NCBI GenBank assembly: GCA_900555075.1
Contig: USJO01000042.1
Coordinates: forward strand, 1-7,423
Origin: an uncultured Clostridium sp.
GTDB taxonomy: Bacteria; Bacillota; Clostridia; TANB77; CAG-508
Length of the DNA: 7,423 nt
Direction: 5' to 3'
Part shown: one piece after another, positions 1-5,118 of the stretch
Layout of the letters: the number at the start of each line of letters is the position of its first letter
Numbering within the stretch: position 1 is the stretch's first letter
Notes under the pieces: model-generated
Databases searched by the model: none
The model's input: only the letters and a program-made list of their open reading frames with translations
What the model was told of the DNA's origin: nothing
Position numbers and translations under genes: made by a program

Positions 1-434
1 CAAATAACTGGACAGATTTTGTAGATACAAATTATGCAGATTATGCAATAGGAGGGCCAACACTAAACATGTACATAGCAAGCTGGAACGCAAAAGGATA
101 TACAACGCTGTATACAAACACAAATACTAATGGCTATTATGTAGGAACAAGTGCAAACCCAACGGGCTACTCTGCAGATGTGTCATCAGATACTGTAGGA
201 TACGGAGACACACTATACTATCCACATCAATCTGCTTATTCTAATTGCAATGGATATTGGCTTGCCGCGCCTTCTGCTTATCGCGCTGACCTTATTATGA
301 GCGTGGGCTGCGACGGCCTTGTGAACGGCCTCAGCTATGACAACTACGCCTATGGGGTTCGTCCGCTAGTTTCTCTAAAATCTGGAGTCACATTGCAAGA
401 TAACAGCAATGGAACAGTAACGTTAATAAAATAA
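1..434 (+). CDS. C-terminal part of a DGR-type variable surface protein (5' end outside window)
   Basis: The reading frame is open from the left edge (first full codon at position 3) to TAA at 432-434, so about 143 residues of a larger protein are seen. The internal ATG at 69 is not a credible start, because the frame continues upstream of it. The visible part is rich in Asn, Tyr, Thr, Ser and Gly, and ends in the pattern Y-W-L-A-x-P-S followed by a variable stretch and then G-V-R-P-L-V-S-L-K-S-G-V. That ending is typical of the C-type-lectin / formylglycine-generating-enzyme-like domains found at the C-termini of exported Firmicutes proteins, some of which are DGR targets. I infer an extracellular ligand-binding or adhesin role. 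The N-terminus, and any signal peptide or pilin-type leader, is outside the window. Codon use changes abruptly around 262-365 (see the variable region entry). Family assignment rests on motif memory only. Confidence 0.75.
   Translation, partial: NNWTDFVDTNYADYAIGGPTLNMYIASWNAKGYTTLYTNTNTNGYYVGTSANPTGYSADVSSDTVGYGDTLYYPHQSAYSNCNGYWLAAPSAYRADLIMSVGCDGLVNGLSYDNYAYGVRPLVSLKSGVTLQDNSNGTVTLIK
258..380 (+). other. Candidate diversity-generating retroelement variable region (VR) with 3' constant end
   Basis: Between the fixed residues W-L-A-A-P-S (258-275) and G-V-R-P (354-365) lie 26 codons at 276-353. Apart from one ATG and two GTG, all 23 end in C or T, 15 of them in C, in a gene and genome that otherwise favour A/T. 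By my count this 78-base core is about 55% GC. The pattern is what A-specific mutagenesis of a template full of AAC and AAT codons would leave: first and second positions scatter (GAC, AGC, GGC, TGC, CGC, CTC, GCC, TAC) while the final pyrimidine stays fixed, and two codons remain AAC. The GC-rich stretch after it (about 354-377) would be the initiation-of-mutagenic-homing end. The template repeat and reverse transcriptase are not in the window, so the call is an inference from codon pattern plus protein fold. Confidence 0.68.
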
Positions 435-442
435 GGGAGAAA

Positions 443-489
443 ATAGTGTATAATATGGCATGTAATTTACACACCATATTATACACTAT
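443..489. repeat. Perfect 16-bp inverted repeat just after the stop of the variable protein
   Basis: The left arm 443-458 and right arm 474-489 are exact reverse complements (16 bp), enclosing 15 bases. Inside the loop a further 5-bp inverted repeat (461-465 with 467-471) extends the structure. It begins 9 bases after the TAA at 432-434. There is no T-run after the right arm (the next bases are CTGTTATGG), so it is not a canonical intrinsic terminator, although it could act as a 3'-end stabiliser or a weak terminator. Several DGRs carry a DNA hairpin or cruciform a few bases downstream of the variable region that aids target recognition, and this element has the right place and form for that. 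Confidence 0.6.
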
Positions 490-630
490 CTGTTATGGCA
501 ATAAGAAGCGAAACGCCAATGGCGACGGAGATTTTTGGAAATGGAGTGTTGAGTATTAAGATTGTAGTCACTATTTAGTCCCTGTATAATAAAAATTGTA
601 ACTTATACATTGAAAAATTGTAGGAAAAAC
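490..630. other. Intergenic stretch with a GC-rich island (about 498-530), no clear gene
   Basis: Between the hairpin and the hpt promoter there is no convincing gene. A GC-rich island at about 498-530 contains a small inverted repeat (CGCCA/TGGCG, around 513-523) and stands out from the A/T-rich DNA around it. A 34-codon frame (ATG 455 to TAA 557-559) crosses it, encoding a C-terminal segment rich in Asn, Asp, Gly and Trp. Its ATG sits inside the hairpin and lacks a ribosome binding site, so I do not call it a gene. The island might be a remnant or cis-acting part of the same element as the variable region. From about 590 onward the DNA is plain A/T-rich leader with two exact copies of a 10-mer (591-600 and 613-622). 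Confidence 0.3.
562..590 (+). promoter_or_regulatory. Possible upstream sigma-A promoter for hpt
   Basis: TTGTAG at 562-567 and a consensus TATAAT at 585-590 are separated by 17 bases. Spacing and -10 are good, but such matches arise easily in A/T-rich DNA, and a better-placed candidate lies downstream at 631-659. If real, it would give hpt a leader of about 100 bases. Confidence 0.3.
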
Positions 631-659
631 TTGTAAAAACGTTATAAAAATAGTATAAT
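631..659 (+). promoter_or_regulatory. Likely sigma-A promoter of hpt-uvrC
   Basis: TTGTAA at 631-636 and TATAAT at 654-659 are separated by exactly 17 bases. Transcription would begin near 666, giving a leader of about 30 bases that carries the AAAGGGG ribosome binding site (681-687) before the hpt ATG at 697. This is the best promoter match upstream of hpt, and it lies after the hairpin that follows the variable protein. Confidence 0.6.
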
Positions 660-696
660 AAATTAGTAATTATTTTTTGAAAAGGGGTAATATTAG

Positions 697-1224
697 ATGG
701 AAGAGTTAAAAGACCTAAAGGTTTTAATAAGTGAAGAAGAACTACATAAGAGAATTAAAGAACTAGCAAAACAAATTTATGAGGATTATAAAGGAGAGGA
801 GCTTACTTTTATTTGTATTTTAAAAGGTTCAATTTTCTTTACAGTTGACCTTTCAAAGGAAATGCCATGTGATATTAATTTTGAATTTATTAGAGTTTCT
901 AGCTATCATGGACAAAACAGCACAGGTGTTATAGAAATGAAAGTAGAGTTACAAGGAGATATAAAAGGCAAAGATGTAATAATAATTGAAGACATTATAG
1001 ACACTGGAAGGACTTTATCATACTTAATGGAATATTTAAGAAGTAAAGGACCAAAGAGTTTAAAAATATGTTCATTATTGGATAAGAAGGAAAGAAGAGT
1101 ATGCAAGATGGATGCAGATTACGTAGGGTTTGATATTCCTGATAAATTTGTTTTGGGTTATGGACTAGATGTAGATGAAAAATATAGAAACCTTCCATAT
1201 ATAGGATATTTTGATAATGTTTAA
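697..1224 (+). CDS. hpt: Hypoxanthine phosphoribosyltransferase
   Basis: This 175-residue protein is a cytoplasmic purine-salvage enzyme. It transfers the phosphoribosyl group from PRPP to hypoxanthine (and usually guanine) to form IMP or GMP. The family signature is clear: the L-K-G-S loop at residues 42-45, the S-S-Y-H-G flexible-loop segment at 68-72, the PRPP-binding motif V-I-I-I-E-D-I-I-D-T-G-R-T-L at 94-107, and the C-terminal purine-binding part with F-V-L-G-Y-G-L-D and K-Y-R-N-L-P-Y-I-G at 151-170. Length matches bacterial Hpt (about 175-185 residues). The ATG at 697 is supported by AAAGGGG about nine bases upstream. Its last 8 bases overlap the start of uvrC, so the two genes are probably co-transcribed and translationally coupled. 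Nothing looks damaged. Confidence 0.95.
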   Translation: MEELKDLKVLISEEELHKRIKELAKQIYEDYKGEELTFICILKGSIFFTVDLSKEMPCDINFEFIRVSSYHGQNSTGVIEMKVELQGDIKGKDVIIIEDIIDTGRTLSYLMEYLRSKGPKSLKICSLLDKKERRVCKMDADYVGFDIPDKFVLGYGLDVDEKYRNLPYIGYFDNV

Positions 1225-1351
1225 TATTAATGCGGAAATTAAAAAACTCCCTTCTAAACCGGGAGTTTATATTATGAGAGATAAAGACAACACTATTATT
1301 TATGTGGGAAAGGCAGTATCTTTAAAAAATAGAGTTACTCGGGTATTTTAG
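1217..1351 (+). pseudogene. uvrC: Detached 5' fragment of uvrC (GIY-YIG start), cut off by a +1 frameshift
   Basis: ATG at 1217, overlapping the end of hpt, opens a frame with the classic UvrC N-terminus: K-L-P-S-K-P-G-V-Y at residues 10-18, Y-V-G-K at 29-32 and S-L-K-N-R at 35-39 (the GIY-YIG nuclease half that makes the 3' incision). After Arg42 the frame runs into TAG at 1349-1351. The rest of UvrC continues in the next frame from 1344 (Y-F-R-K-T-N-K and onward), exactly where the family expects it. Removing one G from the GGG run at 1341-1343 restores R-Y-F-R, matching the usual x-Y-F-R of the family, and gives one 595-residue UvrC. The extra base is either a sequencing or assembly error or a recent mutation. 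A +1 ribosomal slip on TTT-TAG is a less likely alternative. Confidence 0.8.
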
Positions 1352-1382
1352 AAAAACAAACAAAACTGTAAGAATACAAAAA

Positions 1383-3005
1383 ATGGTTTCATTAATAGAT
1401 CACTTTGAATATATAGTAACAGATAATGAAGCAGAAGCTTTAATACTTGAGTGTAACCTTATAAAAAAGAATATGCCCAAGTTTAATGTTCTTTTAAAGG
1501 ATGACAAGACATATCCATATATAAAAATAGATGTTAAATCAGACTATCCTAATGTATCTTATACAAGAAACATAAAAAATGATGGCGCAAAGTATTTTGG
1601 ACCTTATGCAAACCCTTATGCAGCAAAGGAAATGATAAATTTTATAAAAGAAAGATTCCAAATACGACAATGTAAAACATTTAAATCAAACAAGAGAGCA
1701 TGCTTAAATTATCATATAAAAAGGTGTTTAGCACCATGTATAAATTATGTTTCAAAAGAGGATTATAAAAAACAGATAAATCAAATTATAATGCTATTAG
1801 AAGGAAGAACAGAAAGCATAGTAAAAGAACTAGAGAAAGAAATGCAGGAAGTAGCTCAAAAACAAAATTATGAACAAGCAGCAATTTTAAGAGATAAAAT
1901 AAATGCAATAAAAACCTTTTCAGAACAACAAAAAGTTTCTAATATCAACGAAAAAACAATAGATGTAATAGGAATATATAAAAATGAAATAGAAGCATGT
2001 ATCGAAATATTTTTTGTTAGAAATAGTAAAATGATAGGAAGAGAAAATTATTTCTTTAAAAATATGGCTGGAGAGGAAACTAAAACAATTCTTTCAGATT
2101 TTGTAAAACAATATTATCTTCAGAAAGAAAAGATACCAAGTAAAATAATGATACAAGAAGATATTGAAGATAGAGAGATATTAGAAAAATTGCTATCAGA
2201 AAAAGTGGGAAGAAAAGTGGAGTTTAGAATACCACAAAAAGGCGAAAAACTAAGGTTTGTAGAAATGGCAATTAATAATGCAAAAATAACTTTAGAAAAT
2301 AAAACAAAAGAAAAACAGGATATGATATTAGGCTTAAAGCAAACTTTAAATTTAGAAGAACTACCAAGAAAAATAGAATGTTACGACATATCTAATTTAT
2401 CAGGAGACTACATGGTAGCAGGTATGTGTGTTGCAATAGATGGAGTTATAAAAAAGAATTTAGCTAAACGATTTAAAATAAAAGCAGTATTTACCCAAGA
2501 TGATCCAAGATGTTTAGAAGAGGTAGTAACAAGAAGGTTAAAACACTCTATTGACAATCCAAAAAGTGGATTTGGAGAAGTGCCAAATGTTATATTTGCG
2601 GATGGAGGGATAACTCAAATTAGAGCAATAAAAAGAGCCATAGATAAATACAAACTGGAAATACCAGTATTTGGTATGGTAAAAGATAACAAACACACAA
2701 CTAAAAATTTAATAGATGAAACAAGAAAAGTTATAAAACTAACAGAAGAACAAATGAACTTTGTAACAAGAATGCAAGATGAAGTACACAGAGTTGCAAT
2801 AGAATATAATAGAAAGTTAAGAGAAAAGGAAGCAACAAAATCTAAATTAGATGATATTTTAGGTATTGGAGCAAAAAAGAAACAGGAATTATTAAAAACG
2901 TTTGGTAGCATAGAAGAGATAAAAAAAGCGAACATAGAAGAAATAACAAAAATAAAAGGAATAAATCCCGATTTAGCTAGAAAAATTAAGGAAAATTTGG
3001 ATTGA
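1383..3005 (+). CDS. uvrC: Excinuclease ABC subunit C, main part of a frameshifted gene
   Basis: UvrC works with UvrA and UvrB in nucleotide excision repair and cuts the damaged strand on both sides of a lesion. This 540-residue frame holds all but the first ~55 residues. The reading frame is really open from 1344 as the continuation of the fragment starting at 1217. The ATG at 1383 has no ribosome binding site and would lack half of the GIY-YIG domain. Visible parts, by residue of this frame: the conserved nuclease Glu23 (A-L-I-L-E-C-N); a four-cysteine cluster at 97, 107, 115 and 119, probably the iron-sulfur site known in UvrC; a UVR (UvrB-binding) motif at about 144-180; the RNase H-like 5'-incision domain with Asp335 (C-Y-D-I-S), Asp407 (F-A-D-G-G) and His469 (E-V-H-R); and a helix-hairpin-helix pair at 489-538. 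Apart from the single base at 1341-1343 it shows no decay. If the frameshift is genuine, the cell probably makes no functional UvrC. Confidence 0.9.
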   Translation: MVSLIDHFEYIVTDNEAEALILECNLIKKNMPKFNVLLKDDKTYPYIKIDVKSDYPNVSYTRNIKNDGAKYFGPYANPYAAKEMINFIKERFQIRQCKTFKSNKRACLNYHIKRCLAPCINYVSKEDYKKQINQIIMLLEGRTESIVKELEKEMQEVAQKQNYEQAAILRDKINAIKTFSEQQKVSNINEKTIDVIGIYKNEIEACIEIFFVRNSKMIGRENYFFKNMAGEETKTILSDFVKQYYLQKEKIPSKIMIQEDIEDREILEKLLSEKVGRKVEFRIPQKGEKLRFVEMAINNAKITLENKTKEKQDMILGLKQTLNLEELPRKIECYDISNLSGDYMVAGMCVAIDGVIKKNLAKRFKIKAVFTQDDPRCLEEVVTRRLKHSIDNPKSGFGEVPNVIFADGGITQIRAIKRAIDKYKLEIPVFGMVKDNKHTTKNLIDETRKVIKLTEEQMNFVTRMQDEVHRVAIEYNRKLREKEATKSKLDDILGIGAKKKQELLKTFGSIEEIKKANIEEITKIKGINPDLARKIKENLD

Positions 3006-3075
3006 AAGTTATCATATTTGTATAAACTCAAGAATATACTTAAACTAAGGACAAGTCAAAGAGAGGAGTACAAAT

Positions 3076-3249
3076 ATGATAGATGTTACAGATACTAGTT
3101 ATTGGAATGAAAGATTTGAGAAGAGAAGAGGACATAAGGTTAGTCTTGGAAATAGAATAATAATGGTAGGATTAATACTATTTGGTATATTCACAATAAT
3201 AAATATAGCTTTAATATACACATTTTTTAATCTACTAAACAAATTTTAA
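3076..3249 (+). CDS. Small single-pass membrane protein of unknown function (57 aa)
   Basis: ATG at 3076 follows a good ribosome binding site (GAGAGGAG, 3061-3068), and the frame ends at TAA 3247-3249. The first ~28 residues are polar, with charged stretches (N-E-R-F-E-K-R-R-G-H-K at about 11-21). Residues ~29-52 form one hydrophobic helix rich in Ile, Leu, Phe and Val, followed by a short polar tail. The positive charges before the helix suggest a cytoplasmic N-terminus. It ends 14 bases before the TTG of the methyltransferase, whose ribosome binding site directly follows its stop, so the two are probably co-transcribed. I do not recognise the family and assign no function. The ribosome binding site, the spacing and the coherent helix argue that it is a real gene. 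Confidence 0.7.
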   Translation: MIDVTDTSYWNERFEKRRGHKVSLGNRIIMVGLILFGIFTIINIALIYTFFNLLNKF

Positions 3250-3263
3250 AGGAGAGGTTTTAA

Positions 3264-4124
3264 TTGAACATAGCAACAAATTGGAAGGATTATGAAATAC
3301 TAGATATGGCAAATGGAGAAAAATTAGAACGTTGGGGAGGATATACATTAATTAGACCAGACCCACAAATTATTTGGAAAAATCAAAGTTTTCCAGAAAA
3401 ATGGAAGACAGCAAATGCTATATATAAAAGGAGTAAAACAGGTGGAGGAGCTTGGAGTTACAAAACAAAGTTACCAGCATCTTGGCAGGTTAAATACAAA
3501 AACTTAACATTTAATATCAAGCCAATGGGATTTAAACATACAGGTTTATTTCCAGAGCAAGCAGTAAATTGGGATTGGATGATGGATAAAATTAAATCAG
3601 CAAAGCGTCCAATTAAGGTACTAAATTTATTCGCATATACTGGAGGAGCAACAGTAGCATGCCTTGCAGCAGGTGCTTCTGTATGTCATATAGATAGTTC
3701 AAAAGGAATGGTAATATGGGCAAAAGAAAATGTGGCATCATCAGGATTACAAGAAAAACCAGTAAGATATATTGTAGATGATGTTATAAAATTTGTTCAA
3801 AGAGAAATAAGAAGAGGAAATACATATGAGGCAATAATAATGGATCCACCATCATATGGAAGAGGAACTTCTGGAGAAGTATGGCAGTTTGAAGAAAACA
3901 TTTCGGATTTAGTAGAACTATGTACAAAAGTTTTAAGCAAAGATCCACTATTCTTTTTGATTAATTCATATACAACAGGAATATCATCAGAAGTATTGAG
4001 CAACATTTTAAAGCTTAATTTAAAACAATATAAAGGCAAAATATCAGCAGGAGAAATAGGTTTGCCAATGATTTCATCAAACTTAGTATTGCCATGTGGC
4101 ATATATGGAAGATGGGAAAAATAA
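3264..4124 (+). CDS. Class I SAM-dependent methyltransferase, RlmI/RlmK-like
   Basis: This 286-residue cytoplasmic enzyme transfers a methyl group from S-adenosylmethionine and most resembles the RlmI/RlmK branch of 23S rRNA methyltransferases. The N-terminal ~100 residues contain W-K-D-Y, L-E-R-W-G-G-Y and R-P-D-P-Q-I-I-W (7-38), then G-F-K-H-T-G-L-F-P-E-Q (89-99). The Rossmann domain has motif I V-L-N-L-F-A-Y-T-G-G (119-128), an acidic SAM ribose ligand at Asp144, the D-D pair at 172-173, and motif IV D-P-P-S-Y-G (194-199). It lacks the separate PUA domain of E. coli RlmI, so the exact RNA target is uncertain. The start is TTG at 3264, chosen because GGAGAGG (3251-3257) lies six bases upstream. 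It follows the small membrane protein by 14 bases and is closed by the terminator at 4151-4198. Family call strong, substrate inferred. Confidence 0.88.
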   Translation: MNIATNWKDYEILDMANGEKLERWGGYTLIRPDPQIIWKNQSFPEKWKTANAIYKRSKTGGGAWSYKTKLPASWQVKYKNLTFNIKPMGFKHTGLFPEQAVNWDWMMDKIKSAKRPIKVLNLFAYTGGATVACLAAGASVCHIDSSKGMVIWAKENVASSGLQEKPVRYIVDDVIKFVQREIRRGNTYEAIIMDPPSYGRGTSGEVWQFEENISDLVELCTKVLSKDPLFFLINSYTTGISSEVLSNILKLNLKQYKGKISAGEIGLPMISSNLVLPCGIYGRWEK

Positions 4125-4150
4125 GTTTATATAAATTTTATGAAACAAGT

Positions 4151-4198
4151 AAAATCTTATATGAAAACAAAATATAAAGTTTTCATATAAGATTTTTT
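4151..4198 (+). terminator. Intrinsic terminator after the methyltransferase gene
   Basis: The arms 4151-4168 and 4179-4196 are perfect reverse complements (18 bp) around a 10-base A-rich loop, and the right arm ends in a run of six T (4193-4198). It begins 26 bases after the methyltransferase stop. The left arm begins with four A, so on the minus strand the hairpin also ends in a short T-run. It separates the upstream operon from agrBD. Confidence 0.85.
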
Positions 4199-4282
4199 GC
4201 GTTACATATAACAAATGAAAAAAATACCGAAAAAGGTTGTAAAATATCATCATAGAAATAGAATGAAGCTAGAGGTGATTAT

Positions 4283-4909
4283 ATGGTAGAAGCAATCTGC
4301 AATAAAATAACCTTACGAATTAGAAAAGAAATGCCAGACATAGATGATGAAAAGGCAGAAGTAATAAACTATGGGTTGCAATTGATGATAGGAGAGATAC
4401 CCAAATTTCTTATAATAGGAGCAATAGCGTGGTTTGCAGGAGTATTTGAGTTAACTATATTGACATTATTACTAATGTCTCCATATCGAACTGTTTCAGG
4501 TGGAGTCCACTTGCAAACTCATATAGGATGTATAATAGCAACATCTGTATTTTATATAGGCAATGCTTTATTAAGTAAATACATGGTTTTGGAACAAACA
4601 GTACAATATTTATTAACAGCATGCATATGGATTTTTTCAATGATAATGATTAAGCTATATGCCCCAGCAGATACAGAAGCAGTCCCAATTTTAAGAAAAA
4701 AAGAAAGAAAGATTAAAAAAGTATTATCATATATAATTATGACAACAACCCTTTTAGTAGCTTTGTTTATAAAAAATACAGTTGTTTCAAATATATTATT
4801 ATTTGGAACATTACTACAAACTATTACAATAACAAGATTTATGTACAAAATAACAGGCAATAAATATGGATATGAAGAGTACATAAAAAATAACCAGTCT
4901 ACAAAATAA
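4283..4909 (+). CDS. agrB: AgrB, accessory gene regulator membrane protease
   Basis: AgrB is the integral membrane cysteine protease that removes the C-terminal tail of the AgrD precursor and forms the thiolactone ring of the quorum-sensing peptide. The 208-residue length fits the family. The catalytic pair is visible as His76 in G-G-V-H and Cys83 in H-I-G-C, seven residues apart as in Staphylococcus aureus AgrB (His77/Cys84). The P-Y-R-T-V-S-G-G-V-H segment (67-76) is the conserved active-site region. Hydrophobic segments lie at about 40-65, 83-98, 106-127, 146-162 and 166-183, with a basic K-K-E-R-K-I-K-K loop near 138-146. ATG at 4283 follows AGAGGTGAT (4271-4279). agrD starts 36 bases downstream, so the pair should form one operon. 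No strong promoter is seen between the terminator ending at 4198 and the start, only weak -10-like sequences such as TAAAAT (4240-4245), which would fit activator-dependent expression. Confidence 0.95.
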   Translation: MVEAICNKITLRIRKEMPDIDDEKAEVINYGLQLMIGEIPKFLIIGAIAWFAGVFELTILTLLLMSPYRTVSGGVHLQTHIGCIIATSVFYIGNALLSKYMVLEQTVQYLLTACIWIFSMIMIKLYAPADTEAVPILRKKERKIKKVLSYIIMTTTLLVALFIKNTVVSNILLFGTLLQTITITRFMYKITGNKYGYEEYIKNNQSTK

Positions 4910-4945
4910 AAACGCATAAAAATTAATTGAAAAGGGGGGATATCA

Positions 4946-5065
4946 ATGACAAGACTATTAGCAAAATTAGCTGAGAAATATGCTAGAAGTACAAACACAG
5001 CTTGCTTTGTTTTCATTGCGTGGCACCAACCAAAAATGCCAGCATCATTAATAAAAAAAGATTAG
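4946..5065 (+). CDS. agrD: AgrD, cyclic-peptide autoinducer precursor (39 aa)
   Basis: This short gene directly after agrB has a strong ribosome binding site (AAAGGGGGGA, 4931-4940) before ATG 4946 and ends at TAG 5063-5065. It has the three AgrD parts: an N-terminal amphipathic helix (residues 1-14, M-T-R-L-L-A-K-L-A-E-K-Y-A-R), a signal core starting around S-T-N-T-A-C with the single Cys20, and a C-terminal recognition tail H-Q-P-K-M-P-A-S-L-I-K-K-D (27-39), the H/Y-Q-P-x-x-P type common in clostridia. AgrB would cut after the core and join the new C-terminus to Cys20 as a thiolactone. The core from Cys to the residue before H-Q-P is C-F-V-F-I-A-W, seven residues rather than the usual five, so the ring end (Ile24 or Trp26) is uncertain. 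It is too short for most gene finders but well supported by context. Confidence 0.93.
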   Translation: MTRLLAKLAEKYARSTNTACFVFIAWHQPKMPASLIKKD

Positions 5066-5069
5066 TTTA

Positions 5070-5118
5070 AAATAAAAGTAGTACCTAGAACATGAAGTCT
5101 AGGTATTACTCTTTATTT
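5070..5118. terminator. Bidirectional terminator between convergent agrBD and agrAC
   Basis: The arms 5077-5089 and 5098-5110 pair over 13 positions, 12 of them Watson-Crick and one G-T (5081/5106), around an 8-base loop. On the plus strand the stem is followed by CTTTATTTAT. On the minus strand it is followed by the complement of AAATAAAA (5069-5076), a T-rich tail. It starts 12 bases after the agrD stop and its right side touches the agrC stop (5113-5115), so one hairpin can end both transcripts. Confidence 0.75.

Noticed and set aside
455..559. A 34-codon frame after the variable gene ending in a Gly/Asn/Asp/Trp-rich segment
   Set aside because: Its ATG lies inside the hairpin stem, there is no ribosome binding site, and the first third is just hairpin sequence. 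I report only the GC-rich island.
490..560. DGR template repeat in the GC-rich island
   Set aside because: The island does not match the variable region at its non-adenine positions, so it cannot be the template.
591..640. Repeated AAAAATTGTA motif (exact at 591-600 and 613-622, near copy at about 626-635) upstream of hpt
   Set aside because: Short, A/T-rich, unevenly spaced, and overlapping promoter-like sequence. Chance is a sufficient explanation.
2615..3031. Minus-strand frame of 138 codons opposite uvrC
   Set aside because: Shadow of the well-conserved 3' half of uvrC, with no start signal.
3002..3040. Possible promoter between uvrC and the small membrane protein (TTGAAA or TTGTAT with TATAAA or TATACT)
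   Set aside because: Spacers are 11-13 bases, too short for a sigma-A promoter.
4552..5016. Minus-strand frame of 154 codons opposite agrB and agrD
   Set aside because: Its hydrophobic composition mirrors the membrane protein on the other strand. It has no ribosome binding site and overlaps two strongly supported genes.
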